Assembly: GCA_019634165.1 (NCBI GenBank)
Contig: JAHQVT010000008.1
Coordinates: 186,001-250,000, forward strand
Source of the DNA: Rhodospirillales bacterium
Lineage (GTDB): Bacteria; Pseudomonadota; Alphaproteobacteria; Rhodospirillales; Thalassospiraceae
DNA length: 64,000 nt
Reading direction: 5' to 3'
Positions within the stretch are counted from its first letter, which is position 1. Each line of letters starts with the position of its first letter. Positions 17,688 through 26,938 of the stretch are shown here, piece by piece. A program made the position numbers and the translations under genes. The notes under the pieces were generated by a model. The model saw nothing but the letters and a program-made list of their open reading frames with translations, did no database searches and was not told the DNA's origin.

Positions 17688-20600
17688 ATGTTCCGCACTG
17701 AATTGCCCCAACCAAATCAAATCCGTCAGCAGATCCGCGATGCCTATCGGGCAGATGAAGAAGCTGCTGTTGAACGTCTTATTGAAAAAGCACGGTTGTC
17801 GCCGGAACAAACGGCACGTGTTCAGGGCCGAGCGTATAAGCTGGTTTCACGTGTTCGTCAGGCAGACAACGGCAAAAGCGGTATTGATGCGCTGCTTCAT
17901 GAATATGAATTGTCGAGCAAAGAAGGGGTGATCCTGATGTGTCTGGCCGAAGCCCTGCTTCGGGTGCCCGATGCGGTCACGGCGGACAAACTTATTCAGG
18001 ACAAGCTGTTTGACGCCAATTGGCAAAGTCATCTTGGTCATTCCGACAGTTTCTTTGTCAATGCATCGACTTGGGGGCTGATGCTGACCGGGCAGGTCAT
18101 TAAGTTTGGCAAGGCCGAGAAGGCTGACCCGGGGCGGTTGCTTAAGCGCATGATCGCGCGTTCTGGCGAACCGGTCATTCGCAAGGCGTTTAATCAGGCC
18201 ATGCGGATTATGGGTCGTCAGTTCGTAATGGGACGCAACATTGACGAGGCATCCGAACGTGCCAAGGCAAACGAAGAAAAAGGCTATCGCTATTCTTATG
18301 ATATGCTGGGTGAAGCGGCCCGCACGATGGATGATGCTGATCGCTATTACAAAGCATATGAAAAGGCGATCCACGATATTGGCCGTGTTGCCAATGGGCG
18401 TGGCCCGATCGACAGTCCCGGTATTTCGGTAAAGCTGTCTGCTATTCATCCGCGCTATGATTTCGCCAATTATGAGCGCGTTGTCACCGAACTTACCCCG
18501 CGTCTTAAGAAGCTTGCTCTTTTGGCAAAGAAATATGACATCGGCTTTACCGTTGACGCCGAAGAAGCCAATCGTCTTGACCTGTCGCTTGATGTTATCG
18601 GTGACGTGTTTGCTGATCCCGAACTTGCCGGTTGGGAAGGCTATGGCTTAGCAGTTCAGGCTTATCAGAAACGGGCTTACTACGTTCTGGAATGGCTGGC
18701 TGATTTGTCGACGAAGGTTGGTCGCAAGATGATGGTACGTCTTGTGAAGGGGGCCTATTGGGACACAGAGGTTAAATTCAGTCAGGAAAATGGATTTGAC
18801 GGGTATCCGTGCTTTACCCGCAAGGCATCAACCGATGTTTCCTATTTGGCCTGTGCCAAACTGATGTTGTCGCGCCGTGATGCGTTTTATTGTCAGTTCG
18901 CCAGTCATAACGCCCACAGCGTTGCGTCCATCCTTGAGATGGCAGGCGATGATCGTACTTTTGAATTCCAGCGTCTGCACGGTATGGGCGAGGCACTTTA
19001 CGAGCAGATTGTCGATAAGGCCGGTGAAAATATTCCGTGTCGGGTTTATGCCCCGGTTGGATCGCATGAAGACCTTTTGGCCTATCTGGTGCGTCGTTTG
19101 TTGGAAAACGGTGCAAACACCTCGTTTGTGAACCGTATTCAGGATGAACAACTTCCCATAGAAGAAATGATCGCTGATCCGGTCGATAAGGTTGCCGCCC
19201 TTCCGCGCAAAGGCCATCCAAAAATTCCAGCGCCGATTGATCTTTATGGTGCGGGTCGGGTGAATTCGCGCGGGATTGACTTAACCGACACCAACAAGCT
19301 TCTGCCATTGAGTGCCAAGCTTTTTGACATTCAGGGCAAGACTTGGAATGCAGCACCGCTGATTGATGGCAAGCTGGTATCGGGCACTGCGATTGATGTT
19401 CTGAACCCGGCCAAGCTGAGCGAGAAGGTTGGCGATCTGGTACAGGCAACCGAGGCAGACGTCGAAGCTTCGATTGTCGCAGCACTCAACGGACATAAAG
19501 TCTGGAATAATACATCCGGTGTGGACCGTGCTGCGGCACTGCGGCGGTTGGGGGATCTTCTTGAAGATCATATGGACGAATTTATCGCCATTTGTCAGCG
19601 CGAAGCAGGAAAGCTTTATTCTGATGGTGTCGCCGAAGTGCGTGAAGCCGTCGATTTCTGCCGTTATTACGCAAACCGTGCCGAAGAAACCTTCCGCGAA
19701 GGAAGCCCGCTTGAAGGTCGTGGGGTGATTGTTTGTATCAGCCCGTGGAACTTCCCGCTTGCGATCTTCCTTGGTCAGGTCACTGCCGCCCTTGCAGCAG
19801 GAAATGCTGTTATTGCCAAACCGGCAGAGCAGACTTCACTGGTTGCGGCGCGTGCTGCAGAATTGATCCTCAAAGCAGGTATTCCCGGTTCTGCATTCCA
19901 GCTTGTTCCCGGTCCGGGGCGCGTAATTGGCAATCAATTGATCAATGATCCGCGCATTGCCGGTGTAGCCTTTACCGGTTCGACCGAAACCGCGCAGTTG
20001 ATCAATCAGGCGCTGGCAAAGCGCCCCGGTGTTCCATTGCCGTTGATTGCCGAAACCGGTGGTCAGAATGCGATGATTGTGGATTCGACCGCATTGCCAG
20101 AACAGGTTGTTCAAGATGCGATCATTTCGGGTTTCCAGTCTGCTGGTCAGCGGTGTTCGGCACTTCGCGTCCTGTTTGTTCAAGAAGATATTACCGATAA
20201 ACTTTGCCATATGCTGGTTGGTGCGATGAAGGAGCTTCGGGTTGGTGATCCGAAGTTCCTTGATATTGATGTCGGGCCGGTGATTGACGAAAAATCACGC
20301 AAAACTCTTGAAGCCCACGCCAAGCGCATGACCAAAGAAGCCAAGCTTCTGCATGCGTGTGATGTTCTGCCGGAATGCAAAGATGGGACGTTCTTTGCCC
20401 CGCATTGCTTTGAAATTCCGTCGATTGATGTTCTTGAACGCGAAGTGTTTGGGCCGGTTGTTCATGTGGTGCGCTTTAAGGCGCGCGATCTTGGTAAGGT
20501 GCTTGATCAAATCAATGCATCTGGCTATGGCCTGACCATGGGCATTCATTCGCGTATCGATAGCACGGTGCGCGAAATTTCCCAGAAACTGCGAGTTGGC

Positions 20601-21491
20601 AACTGTTATGTGAACCGCAACATGATTGGCGCGGTCGTCGGGGTGCAACCATTCGGTGGGCAGGGTAAGTCTGGCACAGGCCCAAAGGCCGGTGGTCCGC
20701 ACTATGTCGAACGGTTTGCCAAGCCGGTTGCGACCACCACAAACGCCCAGGATACAGATGGTTTCGATGATCGTGCGCCGATCATTGTCAAAGACGTTCT
20801 GCCATCTACTGAATATGCCGCAATGCTTGTGGCACAGGAAAAATGGCAGGCGGTTAATGGCAATGAACGTGTGCATATTCTTGAAAAACTTGCCGCAACG
20901 CTAAGCGTATCCTCGGTTGATGCTTTGGTTTCAGGTGCCAACCACGTCGCGAACTTTGCAGCCCTTTCGGAAAATGGTTTTGTCGCGCCTAAACGGATGC
21001 CCGGCCCAACCGGTGAAACCAATGACCTTTATTGCCTTGGTCGTGGTGTGTATTTGGTGCAGGCCGATAAGGATGCCGATCCGGCACGGGTGATCCGTCA
21101 TTTGGCTGCGGCATTGGCTGCGGGGAATGCTGTGATCTTGGCGGGCGACCAGAAATGGTTGGCAGGGATTTCTGGTGCTGTTGCCGAAACCGGGCTTCCG
21201 GACAAACTGGTTAAGGTCGTCAGTGCCACAACCGGCCTTGGGGCAATGTATGATGGGGATATTGCCGGTGTATCCTGTATTGCGCCGCTTGACCGGGTCA
21301 CGGCATTCAAACAACTGTTGGCCAAACGAGATGGTGCTATCCTGTCGCTGATTTCTGATAGCGGTGCTGAAGATGATGGCGCGCTGCCTGATGAAGCGTT
21401 CTTGCATCGTTTCGCGACGGAAAAAACCATCACGATCAATACCACGGCAGCAGGGGGCAATGCGTCGCTGATGTCGATGGACGAAGATTGA
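17688..21491 (+). CDS. putA: Bifunctional proline dehydrogenase / P5C dehydrogenase
   Basis: A 1267-residue PutA that oxidises proline to glutamate in two steps at the inner membrane face. There is no ribbon-helix-helix domain at the N-terminus, so this is the non-repressor type. The FAD-binding PRODH barrel spans about residues 170-480 (VKLSAIHPRYD, VRLVKGAYWD, FASHNAHS). The aldehyde dehydrogenase domain spans about 560-1010, with FTGSTETA, glutamate in AETGGQNAM and the catalytic C823 in AGQRCSALR. A C-terminal ALDH-like domain of about 230 residues follows, as in long (type B) PutAs. RBS AGGGAGAG precedes the ATG. Two terminators follow. Confidence 0.96.
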   Translation: MFRTELPQPNQIRQQIRDAYRADEEAAVERLIEKARLSPEQTARVQGRAYKLVSRVRQADNGKSGIDALLHEYELSSKEGVILMCLAEALLRVPDAVTADKLIQDKLFDANWQSHLGHSDSFFVNASTWGLMLTGQVIKFGKAEKADPGRLLKRMIARSGEPVIRKAFNQAMRIMGRQFVMGRNIDEASERAKANEEKGYRYSYDMLGEAARTMDDADRYYKAYEKAIHDIGRVANGRGPIDSPGISVKLSAIHPRYDFANYERVVTELTPRLKKLALLAKKYDIGFTVDAEEANRLDLSLDVIGDVFADPELAGWEGYGLAVQAYQKRAYYVLEWLADLSTKVGRKMMVRLVKGAYWDTEVKFSQENGFDGYPCFTRKASTDVSYLACAKLMLSRRDAFYCQFASHNAHSVASILEMAGDDRTFEFQRLHGMGEALYEQIVDKAGENIPCRVYAPVGSHEDLLAYLVRRLLENGANTSFVNRIQDEQLPIEEMIADPVDKVAALPRKGHPKIPAPIDLYGAGRVNSRGIDLTDTNKLLPLSAKLFDIQGKTWNAAPLIDGKLVSGTAIDVLNPAKLSEKVGDLVQATEADVEASIVAALNGHKVWNNTSGVDRAAALRRLGDLLEDHMDEFIAICQREAGKLYSDGVAEVREAVDFCRYYANRAEETFREGSPLEGRGVIVCISPWNFPLAIFLGQVTAALAAGNAVIAKPAEQTSLVAARAAELILKAGIPGSAFQLVPGPGRVIGNQLINDPRIAGVAFTGSTETAQLINQALAKRPGVPLPLIAETGGQNAMIVDSTALPEQVVQDAIISGFQSAGQRCSALRVLFVQEDITDKLCHMLVGAMKELRVGDPKFLDIDVGPVIDEKSRKTLEAHAKRMTKEAKLLHACDVLPECKDGTFFAPHCFEIPSIDVLEREVFGPVVHVVRFKARDLGKVLDQINASGYGLTMGIHSRIDSTVREISQKLRVGNCYVNRNMIGAVVGVQPFGGQGKSGTGPKAGGPHYVERFAKPVATTTNAQDTDGFDDRAPIIVKDVLPSTEYAAMLVAQEKWQAVNGNERVHILEKLAATLSVSSVDALVSGANHVANFAALSENGFVAPKRMPGPTGETNDLYCLGRGVYLVQADKDADPARVIRHLAAALAAGNAVILAGDQKWLAGISGAVAETGLPDKLVKVVSATTGLGAMYDGDIAGVSCIAPLDRVTAFKQLLAKRDGAILSLISDSGAEDDGALPDEAFLHRFATEKTITINTTAAGGNASLMSMDED

Positions 21492-21560
21492 TCGGCAAAC
21501 GCCCTTCAATGAGTTGAACCTTTAGGTCGTTGGCAGGCCAGATAACAACATCGAGTTCAA

Positions 21561-21590
21561 GGATCGGGGAATATCTTCCCGATCCTTTTT
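21561..21590 (+). terminator. Terminator of putA
   Basis: GGATCGGG (21561-21568) pairs with CCCGATCC (21578-21585), followed by a run of T. Confidence 0.85.
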
Positions 21591-21642
21591 CTTTCATTCA
21601 CTTTTGTTTATGTAAAATACTGGGCTATATAATTGGCTTCTA

Positions 21643-21664
21643 AGCCCTGCATGGGCTTTTTTTT
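21643..21664 (+). terminator. Second terminator-like hairpin downstream of putA
   Basis: AGCCC-TGCAT-GGGCT followed by eight T residues. The stem is only five pairs, so it may act as a back-up terminator or end a short transcript from the gap between the two hairpins. Confidence 0.55.
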
Positions 21665-21806
21665 GTCAAAATTGACTGCGATACATAGATATCGGAACAG
21701 ATCGGGCCCTGCCGCGTTGCATGTGTAGCATCAAGTGAATGGGCTGTGTGTGGATCGGTCCCCAAAAATGTGAACCATGCCAGAAGGCATGAAAAGGAGA
21801 ACTGGA

Positions 21807-22436
21807 ATGATCAAGGTTACCCGAGGCTTGCGCAGTGTCCTGAAGACGGTTTCGGTCTGTGCAGTTCTGGCAGCGCCGCTGGCGGCTTGTGGGCCGCTAC
21901 AAATGCCGCTGGAAGACCGTACGGGGAATGATCAGTGGGTCGATACCCAGATTAAGTCAGGCATCCTTGGCGAGTTCACCAAAGTCGATCACACCTATCT
22001 GATGGATGTGAATATCGATATCTGGAAGCAGGAGGTGATGGTGACCGGGCTTGTGGATTCCAAAGGCAAATATTTCGACGTCATTTCGCTGATCAAGCAG
22101 GATGACCGTATCAAAGCGGTTCATGATCATCTGGTTGTCGCGGATGAGGAAACCATCCAAGCTTACCATCAGGCAGAAGACGAATATGGCAAGAATGCCG
22201 TTCCAGCGGATTCGGCAACCCAGTCGGTTTCTGATACGTGGATCGAAAGTCAGATTAAGGCGTTGTTATTGGCTGAAAAAGGCGTGAGCTCGGTCAACTA
22301 CCGATGGCAGTCGGTTAAGAATATCGTCTATATCATGGGCGAAGCACAAAGCGATGCAGAGCTTGAAAAGGTGCTTTCGATCGTTCGACGGATCAAAGGC
22401 GTCTCGCGCGTTGTTAGTCATGTGAAGGTTGCCTGA
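21807..22436 (+). CDS. BON-domain lipoprotein
   Basis: About 209 residues from the ATG at 21807, chosen because AAAAGGAG (21792-21799) precedes it. An N-terminal signal ends in a lipobox (APLAAC), so the protein is anchored in the outer membrane or periplasm. Two BON repeats follow: about residues 40-110, starting WVDTQIKSGIL, and about 140-209, starting WIESQIKALLL, each with the V-x-G-x-V/A strand (VMVTGLVDS, VYIMGEAQS). The layout matches the OsmY/DolP (YraP) group, which binds phospholipid and maintains outer membrane integrity. It stands alone between terminators. Confidence 0.9.
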   Translation: MIKVTRGLRSVLKTVSVCAVLAAPLAACGPLQMPLEDRTGNDQWVDTQIKSGILGEFTKVDHTYLMDVNIDIWKQEVMVTGLVDSKGKYFDVISLIKQDDRIKAVHDHLVVADEETIQAYHQAEDEYGKNAVPADSATQSVSDTWIESQIKALLLAEKGVSSVNYRWQSVKNIVYIMGEAQSDAELEKVLSIVRRIKGVSRVVSHVKVA

Positions 22437-22464
22437 TCTCCTTCTGATTAAACGGTTTTTTGAA

Positions 22465-22505
22465 AATTCCCCGCAAACACGCCAGTTTGTGGGGAATTTT
22501 TTTGT
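22465..22505 (+). terminator. Terminator of the BON lipoprotein gene
   Basis: AATTCCCCGCAAAC pairs with GTTTGTGGGGAATT (one mismatch), followed by seven T residues. Confidence 0.88.
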
Positions 22506-22590
22506 CTAAATTTTCTAAAAGTGTTTGAAAACTATTCGCATTTGCCTTAGAGCTTTCCAACCGTGATTAATAACTGATTGCAATTGCACC

Positions 22591-22824
22591 ATGTATGTCT
22601 GCATCTGTAATGCACTAAAGGAAAAAGACGTAAGACGGGCTGCCGAACAAGGTGGCGCGACGCGTCCGGCGGAAGTATTTCGCTTCCATGGCTGCGCTCC
22701 GCAATGCGGAAAATGCGCCTGCCATATGCGTGCAGAATTGGTCCAGTCGAAAACCTGTGGCAATTGTGATTGCGACGATGCCGCAGCGGTTACTGCAAAT
22801 CTAGAACCGATTGCTGCGGAATAA
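22591..22824 (+). CDS. bfd: Bacterioferritin-associated ferredoxin-like [2Fe-2S] protein
   Basis: A 77-residue protein with the Bfd cluster ligands C-x-C at residues 4-6 (MYVCICNA) and C-x2-C in GCAPQCGKCACHM. In E. coli, Bfd passes electrons to bacterioferritin to release iron, and it is induced under iron shortage. The tail has further cysteines (CGNCDCDD) outside the usual Bfd domain, possibly disordered. No bacterioferritin or Fur box was seen next to it, so the role as Bfd partner is inferred from the family. It is monocistronic with a terminator on each side. Confidence 0.87.
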   Translation: MYVCICNALKEKDVRRAAEQGGATRPAEVFRFHGCAPQCGKCACHMRAELVQSKTCGNCDCDDAAAVTANLEPIAAE

Positions 22825-22861
22825 GCGGTACTTCACAACGGCATATGTGTTGATAAATTTG

Positions 22862-22897
22862 AAAAAGGCGAAGCCGCTTGGGCCTCGCCTTTTATTT
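22862..22897. terminator. Bidirectional terminator between bfd and the dehydrogenase gene
   Basis: AAAAGGCGA pairs with TCGCCTTTT around a 13-nt loop; T-rich on both strands, so it can serve both converging genes. Confidence 0.75.
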
Positions 22898-22948
22898 TGC
22901 GTTATGGGCTGGTCGTCCAGATCAATTAGATCGATCAGATCACCCGGA

Positions 22949-24007
22949 TCACTCGTGTTGCTTTGCCCGTCCAAATCTTTCTTCGGCAAGACGATCAGCA
23001 ACAAAACTGGTTGAAAGGTCTTGCTGTTTGGCCCGGTCAAATATCTCGCGCACGGTTTTGGCAATGCCTTCTATGTGTTTGTTGGTTTCGGCAACGGGTT
23101 TGCCTTCGCGACTGTAATGGACCTCGACAACGCCACCGGCATTAATGACATAATCCGGGGCATACAGCACACCTGCTTCGCGCAGCATGTCGCCATGACG
23201 GTCATGTTCAAGCTGATTATTGGCCGCCCCGGCAATGATCCCGGCGCGAAGGGTATCAATACTGCGGTCATTGATAACACCGCCCAATGCGCAAGGGGCA
23301 AGAATGTCGACATCGACTTTCAGGATTTCATCAACTGAAACGGCTTTGGCGTTAAAGTCATTTACCGCAGCAATCACGCTGTTGTTGTTTAAATCCGCAA
23401 CAATCAGGTTCGCGCCAGCATTATGAAGCATCGCGCATAAGTGATATCCGACATGCCCCAGGCCCTGTACCGCGACACGCATGCCGCTTAGATCATCGGT
23501 GCCATGTTTAAAGCGGACTGCCTCCTTAAGGCCGATGAAAACGCCATAAGCGGTAAAGGGGGAAGGATCACCTGTCCGTGCCGGATCGGATCGGTCATTG
23601 ATGCCACCGACATGTTTGGTCTGACTTGCGATCTGTTCCATGTCTTCCGGGCTGGTGCCGACATCTTCGGCAACGATATAACGCCCGCCAACTTGTTCAA
23701 TGGCACGGCCCATTGCACGAAACAGTTCCGGGGTCTTTTGGCTGCGCGGGTCGCCAATGATAACTGATTTGCCACCGCCAAGGGGAAGATTGGCAAGGGC
23801 GGATTTATACGTCATGCCACGTGATAGGCGCAGAACATCATGGATGGCTTCTTGTTCGCTCGCATAGGGCCACATGCGACAGCCGCCAAGGGACGGGCCA
23901 AGATTAGTATTGTGGACGGCGATGATGGTTTTCAGGCCCGTGGCAGTGTCACTGGCAAACACCACCTGTTCATGGCCATCAAATGCGGTATCGGAAAAGA
24001 CGTTCAT
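22949..24007 (-). CDS. Glu/Leu/Phe/Val dehydrogenase, leucine dehydrogenase type
   Basis: A 352-residue NAD-dependent amino acid dehydrogenase. The N-terminal dimerisation/substrate domain contains GPSLGGCRMWPY and the catalytic lysine region MTYKSALANLPLGGGKSVI. The Rossmann domain has VAVQGLGHVGYHL. Length and the absence of a long N-terminal extension fit leucine/valine dehydrogenase rather than glutamate dehydrogenase. It would deaminate leucine to 4-methyl-2-oxopentanoate, feeding the pathway whose last steps are encoded at 8.7-14.1 kb. Phenylalanine as substrate cannot be excluded. Confidence 0.9.
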   Translation of the reverse strand: MNVFSDTAFDGHEQVVFASDTATGLKTIIAVHNTNLGPSLGGCRMWPYASEQEAIHDVLRLSRGMTYKSALANLPLGGGKSVIIGDPRSQKTPELFRAMGRAIEQVGGRYIVAEDVGTSPEDMEQIASQTKHVGGINDRSDPARTGDPSPFTAYGVFIGLKEAVRFKHGTDDLSGMRVAVQGLGHVGYHLCAMLHNAGANLIVADLNNNSVIAAVNDFNAKAVSVDEILKVDVDILAPCALGGVINDRSIDTLRAGIIAGAANNQLEHDRHGDMLREAGVLYAPDYVINAGGVVEVHYSREGKPVAETNKHIEGIAKTVREIFDRAKQQDLSTSFVADRLAEERFGRAKQHE

Positions 24008-24588
24008 CCTTTGCAGCCTCCTGGCAGCATCATTGTTCTGGTGCAGGTTTTGCCTGCTTATCCTTGTATGTTTGATGCATTGGGCCTTTGATCAATTTTA
24101 AATTCACCGCATAGCCAAAAAAGAACGTTTCGGTTGAGCGTGGGCTGCCGCTTGGAATTTTATGACCATTGCAATTTGGTTTTGAAATATTGTTGCGCGA
24201 CCTGTGCGGCGCAGCATGACGGCCTAGGCAAGCTTGGCGGCATAATCGTCTTGAATTGATTCTTTTTATGGGGCGCAAGGGCGTGGTTAAACAGCTTTTT
24301 GAACAGCCCGCGTTGCACGTCATGGCATTTTTTTCGATCTGGCCAGATTACCGAATATTTGTCCGGATCGCTTTAACAGCGGGCGTTTTTGGGGATGCAG
24401 TTATGAAGAAATGGCACTTGAAACCGGATCGATTAAACTAGAAATACAAATTAACCGGATGATTTACGGCTCGTTAAGGCACGAAACGTAGACTTGTGGT
24501 TGGGTATCTTGTGGTTGAGATTCCCGGTTCAGGACACGACGGCGTCTGGGCGGCGCCGCCGGACAAAAAAGTAAGGAGATCGGCGGAA
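24008..24588. other. Long intergenic region, no gene seen
   Basis: About 580 bp between the divergent dehydrogenase gene and a small ORF. Frames here are short and look like chance. GGCGGCGCCGCC (24550-24561) is a perfect palindrome 27 bp before the next start and could fold near its ribosome binding site. Nothing else is supportable. Confidence 0.4.
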
Positions 24589-24822
24589 ATGTCTGCATTT
24601 ACAGACCATCGCCAGACTGTTTTCGAAGTTGAGCTGCACAACCAGGCCGTTCGCGAATGCGTCAAGGAAAACCGTTCCCACGAAATCTTTGACGACCGCT
24701 GGGCTGATGCGCAGACCCATGAAGTTGCTGCAAGTGACGAGCTAAAGGCTCTTGCCATGATCGAAAACAACTATCCGTCAGAAGACGGGTTCGTTGTCGA
24801 TCACGTCAAACGCCTTGGCTAA
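24589..24822 (+). CDS. Small conserved-looking protein of unknown function
   Basis: A 77-residue acidic protein beginning MSAFTDHRQTVFEVELHNQA. The frame extends upstream to 24496, but the ATG at 24589 is supported by AAGGAG (24573-24578). No transmembrane or signal segment; H, E and D are abundant. No family is recognised. It ends 38 bp before a very strong terminator, so it is a real transcription unit. A stress-related or regulatory role would be a guess. Confidence 0.7.
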   Translation: MSAFTDHRQTVFEVELHNQAVRECVKENRSHEIFDDRWADAQTHEVAASDELKALAMIENNYPSEDGFVVDHVKRLG

Positions 24823-24859
24823 GGGGACAAGAATTCTGGTCATTGAGTGTATCGATGGC

Positions 24860-24902
24860 CAAAACGAACTGGGCGGGGGAATTCCCGCCCAGTTCGTTTT
24901 TA
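24860..24902. terminator. Strong bidirectional terminator
   Basis: AAAACGAACTGGGCGGG pairs perfectly with CCCGCCCAGTTCGTTTT around GGAATT, with T tracts on both strands. It separates the small ORF from the convergent isomerase gene. Confidence 0.92.
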
Positions 24903-24946
24903 AAAAGCCTTTAGGCCGAAGATTGTGCAGTCTTCTTTTAGGTAAA

Positions 24947-25537
24947 TTACCCGAGTGCGCGGTCGACAAAATCCAGTCGATCCTGACCCCAGAACATTTC
25001 ATTCCCTATAAAATATGTCGGAACACCGAAAATGTTCTGATCGCGGGCTGACTGGCAATTGGCGTCATAAATTTTCGCGATTTCCGGAAGATCGGCATCT
25101 TCAAGATATTCGGTGGAAAGTCCGCTTGAAATCAAAGCTTCGCGGATGGTTTGGGGATCTGTGACGTCGCGGTCCCGCAACCAGATATCGCCCATCAAGG
25201 TTTCAGTCAGCTTTGTGACGTCCTGTTCATCTTTCTGAACCGCAATAATGGTACGTGCGGCAAGCGTTTCATCAATCGGAAAATATTTGGGTTGAAGATT
25301 GATCGGGATACCCAGATGTTCTGACCAACGTTTAAGTTCAACCAGTCGATAATCCTGACGGGGTTTGGGGCGCTTTGCCAGCGGAACGCCGCCACCATGT
25401 TCCCATACATCACCAGCCCGGCAGGGTTTGTGGACGATACCGACACCATGCTTTTTGGCGATTTCGACAACTCGGCGAAAGCCAAAGAATGACCATGGGG
25501 ATTGCACAAAGAAGTAATGAATGATGGGCTCAGGCAT
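24947..25537 (-). CDS. DsbA-family / 2-hydroxychromene-2-carboxylate isomerase-like protein
   Basis: About 196 residues, thioredoxin fold. The active-site strand is HYFFVQSPWSFFGF, with SPW in place of the CxxC of DsbA. The NIFGVPTYFIGNEMFWGQDRLD segment carries the cis-proline and the end that binds glutathione in kappa-class enzymes. The ATG at 25537 is preferred over 25558 because GGAGG precedes it closely. It is a distant paralogue of the protein at 16.2 kb. Substrate unknown; a glutathione-dependent role is likely from the family. Confidence 0.83.
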   Translation of the reverse strand: MPEPIIHYFFVQSPWSFFGFRRVVEIAKKHGVGIVHKPCRAGDVWEHGGGVPLAKRPKPRQDYRLVELKRWSEHLGIPINLQPKYFPIDETLAARTIIAVQKDEQDVTKLTETLMGDIWLRDRDVTDPQTIREALISSGLSTEYLEDADLPEIAKIYDANCQSARDQNIFGVPTYFIGNEMFWGQDRLDFVDRALG

Positions 25538-25726
25538 GGCTGCCTCCTGTTTTGGCATCGAAGATATTGTTTTTATCTGCGCACTAGATTGCCCAAGCCT
25601 ATAGGGTGCGTCAAATGGCGGATGACGTCTTTGATCGTCACACAGATCATATCATCGTGATAAGAAGCATTCGTATGGTTGGGTTTGGTTGGTTAAGGTC
25701 GGTTGGGACCACTTAGGGGCCTGACC

Positions 25727-26905
25727 CTAGTAATCCAACCACCAGGCATATTCATCAAGGCCACCCAGAATAACACCGTCAAAGCCAAGCTTCATGATGC
25801 CACCCAAATAGCTGCCTTCAGTGCCATAAATGATGCTTTGCCATGCACGCGACCAATAATGAACATGGTGTTCCTGCCCCCAGCGGGCGAGCAAGTTGCC
25901 TTCGCTGACAAAATCAGGTGAACCAGCGCGCCAGCCACTTTTCCAATAAAAGCGATAGGTCTCAGCCGTTGCGACATTGATATAGGCCAGAATGGTTCGG
26001 GGCGTTCCGGTCTTTTTGTAACGCAACCGCTTCATGTCATCATATGTTAGCGGGATGGTGCCACGGTGGAACGGGTCGATGATCAGGGTGTCGTAATTGG
26101 TGTCGATCAGCGCCTTTAGATAGGCATCCTTGGTTCCATAAGGCGAACTGTCGAGAACGAGGGCAAAGTTCTTCGATTGGCGGATATTGTCGATCACATG
26201 CGGGTTGGAGCCAATCGGCGTGTTTGGCACCTTGGCAAGCGATGAAAGCTGCATGCCTGGTGGCGGTGCGGCATAGTAAAGCGCATCCAGACCAGAAAGC
26301 TGTTTTCGCGATTTTTGCATGTCCGCAAGTTTGTTGGTGTAATCAACAACAAGATATTGCAAGCCTTCAAGCTTAAGCCGTTCAAGGTATCCAAGAATAT
26401 ATTTGGTTTCTTCGCCGTCGGTTTCCTGACCGTATTTATGATCGAACCCATAAAACGGGGCTTCGACCATGATCCCGTCAAGGGCACGGAGATAGTTACG
26501 TGCGGGTTCCGCTGTGCCGCGCGCGGCGAACAGGGTCGTTTCAAGATATTCAGTCAGTTCAAGCGCATTCATGGAAATGATCGAAAAATCACTGCGATAG
26601 CTTTTTGCCCAACGGCTGAGCGCGATGACGTAATCGCGCATTTCTTCGGTGAAGTTGACCTTGGGCTTTCCGGTATTGATCCCTTGTCCGGGCGCGCTGC
26701 TTAGGCTGTTGGGGGATGGTGTAAAGGGTTCAAGTTGCTGGGCGTGAACGCTAAGCGGGTTGGCCGCAAGCATCGCACTTCCAAGGCCAAGGATCCCACC
26801 TTCAAGGAAGCGACGACGCGACAGGGGGCTATTGGCCAACTGTCGGGACGATGCGTTGATCGCATCCTTGCCCTGCGGTGCCTTAATCTGGCGTTCCTTA
26901 CCCAT
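25727..26905 (-). CDS. Tat-exported GH114-like (endo-alpha-1,4-polygalactosaminidase-like) protein
   Basis: A 392-residue protein with a twin-arginine signal (LSRRRFLEGGILGLGSAM) ending near PLSVHAQQ. The mature part reads as a TIM barrel of the GH114/TM1410 type: YLVVDYTNK, TLIIDPFHRGTIPLTYDDM, ILAYINVATAETYRFYW and FDGVILGGLDEY on successive barrel strands, with acidic residues at strand ends. Related enzymes cleave alpha-1,4-galactosaminoglycans in biofilm matrix. The barrel seems circularly shifted or incomplete compared with classical GH114, so activity is uncertain. It follows the LhgO-like oxidase gene after 33 bp on the same strand. Confidence 0.72.
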   Translation of the reverse strand: MGKERQIKAPQGKDAINASSRQLANSPLSRRRFLEGGILGLGSAMLAANPLSVHAQQLEPFTPSPNSLSSAPGQGINTGKPKVNFTEEMRDYVIALSRWAKSYRSDFSIISMNALELTEYLETTLFAARGTAEPARNYLRALDGIMVEAPFYGFDHKYGQETDGEETKYILGYLERLKLEGLQYLVVDYTNKLADMQKSRKQLSGLDALYYAAPPPGMQLSSLAKVPNTPIGSNPHVIDNIRQSKNFALVLDSSPYGTKDAYLKALIDTNYDTLIIDPFHRGTIPLTYDDMKRLRYKKTGTPRTILAYINVATAETYRFYWKSGWRAGSPDFVSEGNLLARWGQEHHVHYWSRAWQSIIYGTEGSYLGGIMKLGFDGVILGGLDEYAWWLDY

Positions 26906-26938
26906 GGTTTTACCCGTACCTGTTTACAGATGGCGGCT